From an uncultured Clostridium sp. (GTDB taxonomy: Bacteria; Bacillota; Clostridia; TANB77; CAG-508), in assembly GCA_946545035.1 (NCBI GenBank), contig CAMNND010000060.1, forward strand, positions 1-6,279: 6,279 nt of DNA, given 5' to 3'. This document shows, piece by piece, positions 5,998 through 6,279 of this stretch. Each line of letters starts with the position of its first letter. The first letter of the stretch is position 1. A program made the position numbers and the translations under genes. The notes under the pieces were generated by a model. That model was not told the origin of the DNA, did not search any database, and worked only from the letters and a program-made list of their open reading frames with translations.

Positions 5998-6079
5998 GTA
6001 CTAGGTAGAGAGCCTAGAGAGAAAGAGTTGGACTTAGGTTTAACTCATGTGCGTCTAATCCCAAAAGGAGCGCTTTTTT
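5998..6079 (+). ncRNA. Candidate ~80-nt structured small RNA, family not recognised
   Basis: The span from the predicted start of the promoter at 5963-5991 to a U6 tail at 6074-6079 is about 82 nt. Three hairpins can be drawn in order. CTAGG (6001-6005) pairs with CCTAG (6013-6017) around a 7-nt loop. 6025-6032 pairs with 6039-6046 (8 bp, two G-U) around CTTAGG. The terminator stem (6049-6056 with 6067-6073) precedes the U run. It is more GC-rich than its surroundings, as expected for a structured RNA in an AT-rich genome. No protein frame is present: an ATG at 6047 reads only three codons. It lacks the conserved cores of the riboswitches, tRNA, SRP RNA and 6S RNA that I can recall. It could also be produced from the 3' end of the dgkA operon mRNA. 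Ends are inferred, not measured. Confidence 0.5.
6049..6079 (+). terminator. Intrinsic terminator of the candidate small RNA
   Basis: Bases 6049-6052 pair with 6070-6073 and, after a bulged G at 6053, 6054-6056 pair with 6067-6069, giving 7 bp including two G-U pairs around a 10-nt loop. Six T (6074-6079) follow directly. The stem is modest, so termination may be partial. It is the first terminator after dgkA, so it may also end the operon transcript. Confidence 0.5.
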
Positions 6080-6117
6080 AATAGGTACTTTAGCTAATTT
6101 AGATAGGGTACCTATTA
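6079..6117. repeat. Inverted repeat with 10-bp arms downstream of the candidate RNA
   Basis: TAATAGGTAC (6079-6088) and GTACCTATTA (6108-6117) are perfect inverted arms around a 19-nt spacer that itself contains the 8-bp palindrome TTAGCTAA (6090-6097). It would form a clear RNA hairpin if transcription passes the U6 run, or it could bind protein as DNA. There is no T-run after it, so it is not a terminator by itself. Confidence 0.7.
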
Positions 6118-6153
6118 CGTATATATAAGAAATAGAATTATACAAAAAATAAT

Positions 6154-6185
6154 AAAAAATGGTTCAGTTTTTGAGCCATTTTTTT
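6154..6185 (+). terminator. Strong, probably bidirectional intrinsic terminator
   Basis: Bases 6159-6166 pair with 6172-6179 (AATGGTTCA-like arm with one G-U pair) around a GTTTT loop. Flanking A-run 6154-6158 can extend pairing into T-run 6180-6184, and the T-run reaches 6185. The A-run gives an equivalent U tail on the opposite strand. It would finally stop rightward transcription from the dgkA operon and any read-through past 6079. No leftward gene is visible within the window. Confidence 0.85.
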
Positions 6186-6225
6186 GTTTATGAACTTTTT
6201 GTGAAAACCCTAATTTTTTAAATAT

Positions 6226-6242
6226 TTGATATTGTCTATCAA
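6226..6242. promoter_or_regulatory. Operator-like inverted repeat at the last promoter
   Basis: TTGATA (6226-6231) and TATCAA (6237-6242) are perfect 6-bp inverted arms around TTGTC, overlapping the proposed -35 box at 6232-6237. The placement fits a repressor site, but short AT-rich arms can arise by chance. No cognate regulator is visible. Confidence 0.35.
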
Positions 6243-6260
6243 TAAATTTAAGTGTATAAT
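6232..6260 (+). promoter_or_regulatory. Promoter for a gene beyond the window
   Basis: TTGTCT (6232-6237) and TATAAT (6255-6260) are separated by 17 bases. Transcription would start near 6267, leaving the gene outside the window. The ATG at 6275-6277 has no Shine-Dalgarno sequence before it and is not called as a start. Because the terminator at 6154-6185 precedes this promoter, the next gene looks transcriptionally separate from the candidate RNA. Confidence 0.6.
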
Positions 6261-6279
6261 AAGTTTGTTTTATAATGCA

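Noticed and set aside
6047..6058. Tiny frame ATG-TGC-GTC-TAA inside the candidate RNA
   Set aside because: Three codons with no ribosome site, and it overlaps a proposed stem.
5998..6190. Known riboswitch, T-box, tRNA, SRP RNA or 6S RNA
   Set aside because: I found none of the conserved cores I know for these (for example T-loop GTTCGA, T-box GGTGG bulge, purine or TPP cores), so no family is assigned.
1..6279. TGA read as tryptophan (mollicute-type code), given the AT-richness and lack of TGA stops
   Set aside because: All tryptophans seen in the genes are TGG and no in-frame TGA occurs; absence of TGA stops in six genes is easily chance.
1..6279. Mobile elements, CRISPR arrays, attachment sites or replication origins
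   Set aside because: No transposase or integrase, no regularly spaced repeats, no terminal inverted repeats and no DnaA-box cluster are visible.

Overview
The window looks like a chromosomal segment of a low-GC Gram-positive bacterium, most likely an anaerobic Clostridia-type Firmicute. The support is the strongly AT-rich sequence, A/T-ending codons with AGA for most arginines, strong AGGAGG-type ribosome binding sites, sigma-A-type promoters close to consensus, short U-tailed terminators, and protein families typical of that group. All six genes read rightward, use the standard code and stop at TAA or TAG. There is no sign of a phage, transposon, CRISPR array, rRNA or tRNA.

Layout: (1) 1-563 is the 3' part of a MYG1/UPF0160-family hydrolase gene. 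(2) 564-701 is a compact regulatory leader. It holds an extended -10 promoter just after the MYG1 stop, then an intrinsic-terminator hairpin inside the leader, then a DEAD-box RNA helicase gene (702-2249) with a C-terminal DbpA-type RNA-binding domain. (3) 2251-2648 is a stand-alone unit: a perfect-consensus promoter, a 90-residue DUF4190-like membrane protein and a strong terminator. (4) 2670-5977 is a three-gene operon behind a promoter that overlaps an operator-like palindrome. It encodes an Rsm22/METTL17-family ribosome-assembly protein with a likely Fe-S cysteine set, a long-chain acyl-CoA synthetase-like AMP-forming ligase with an odd basic N-terminus, and a DgkA-family diacylglycerol/undecaprenol kinase. 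(5) 5963-6279 has no protein gene that I can support. It holds a promoter overlapping the end of dgkA, an apparent ~80-nt structured small RNA with its own U-tailed terminator, a 10-bp-arm inverted repeat, a strong probably bidirectional terminator, and the promoter of a gene beyond the window.

Two themes stand out. One is RNA and ribosome biology: a helicase with an apparent attenuated leader, and an Rsm22 ribosome-assembly factor. The other is membrane lipid metabolism: acyl activation and lipid phosphorylation, which share an operon with the Rsm22 gene. The least explained parts are the putative attenuator at 601-701 and the putative unclassified RNA at about 5998-6079 (possibly to 6118). 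All structural and promoter calls come from reading base pairing and hexamer spacing by eye; no folding or database search was run.
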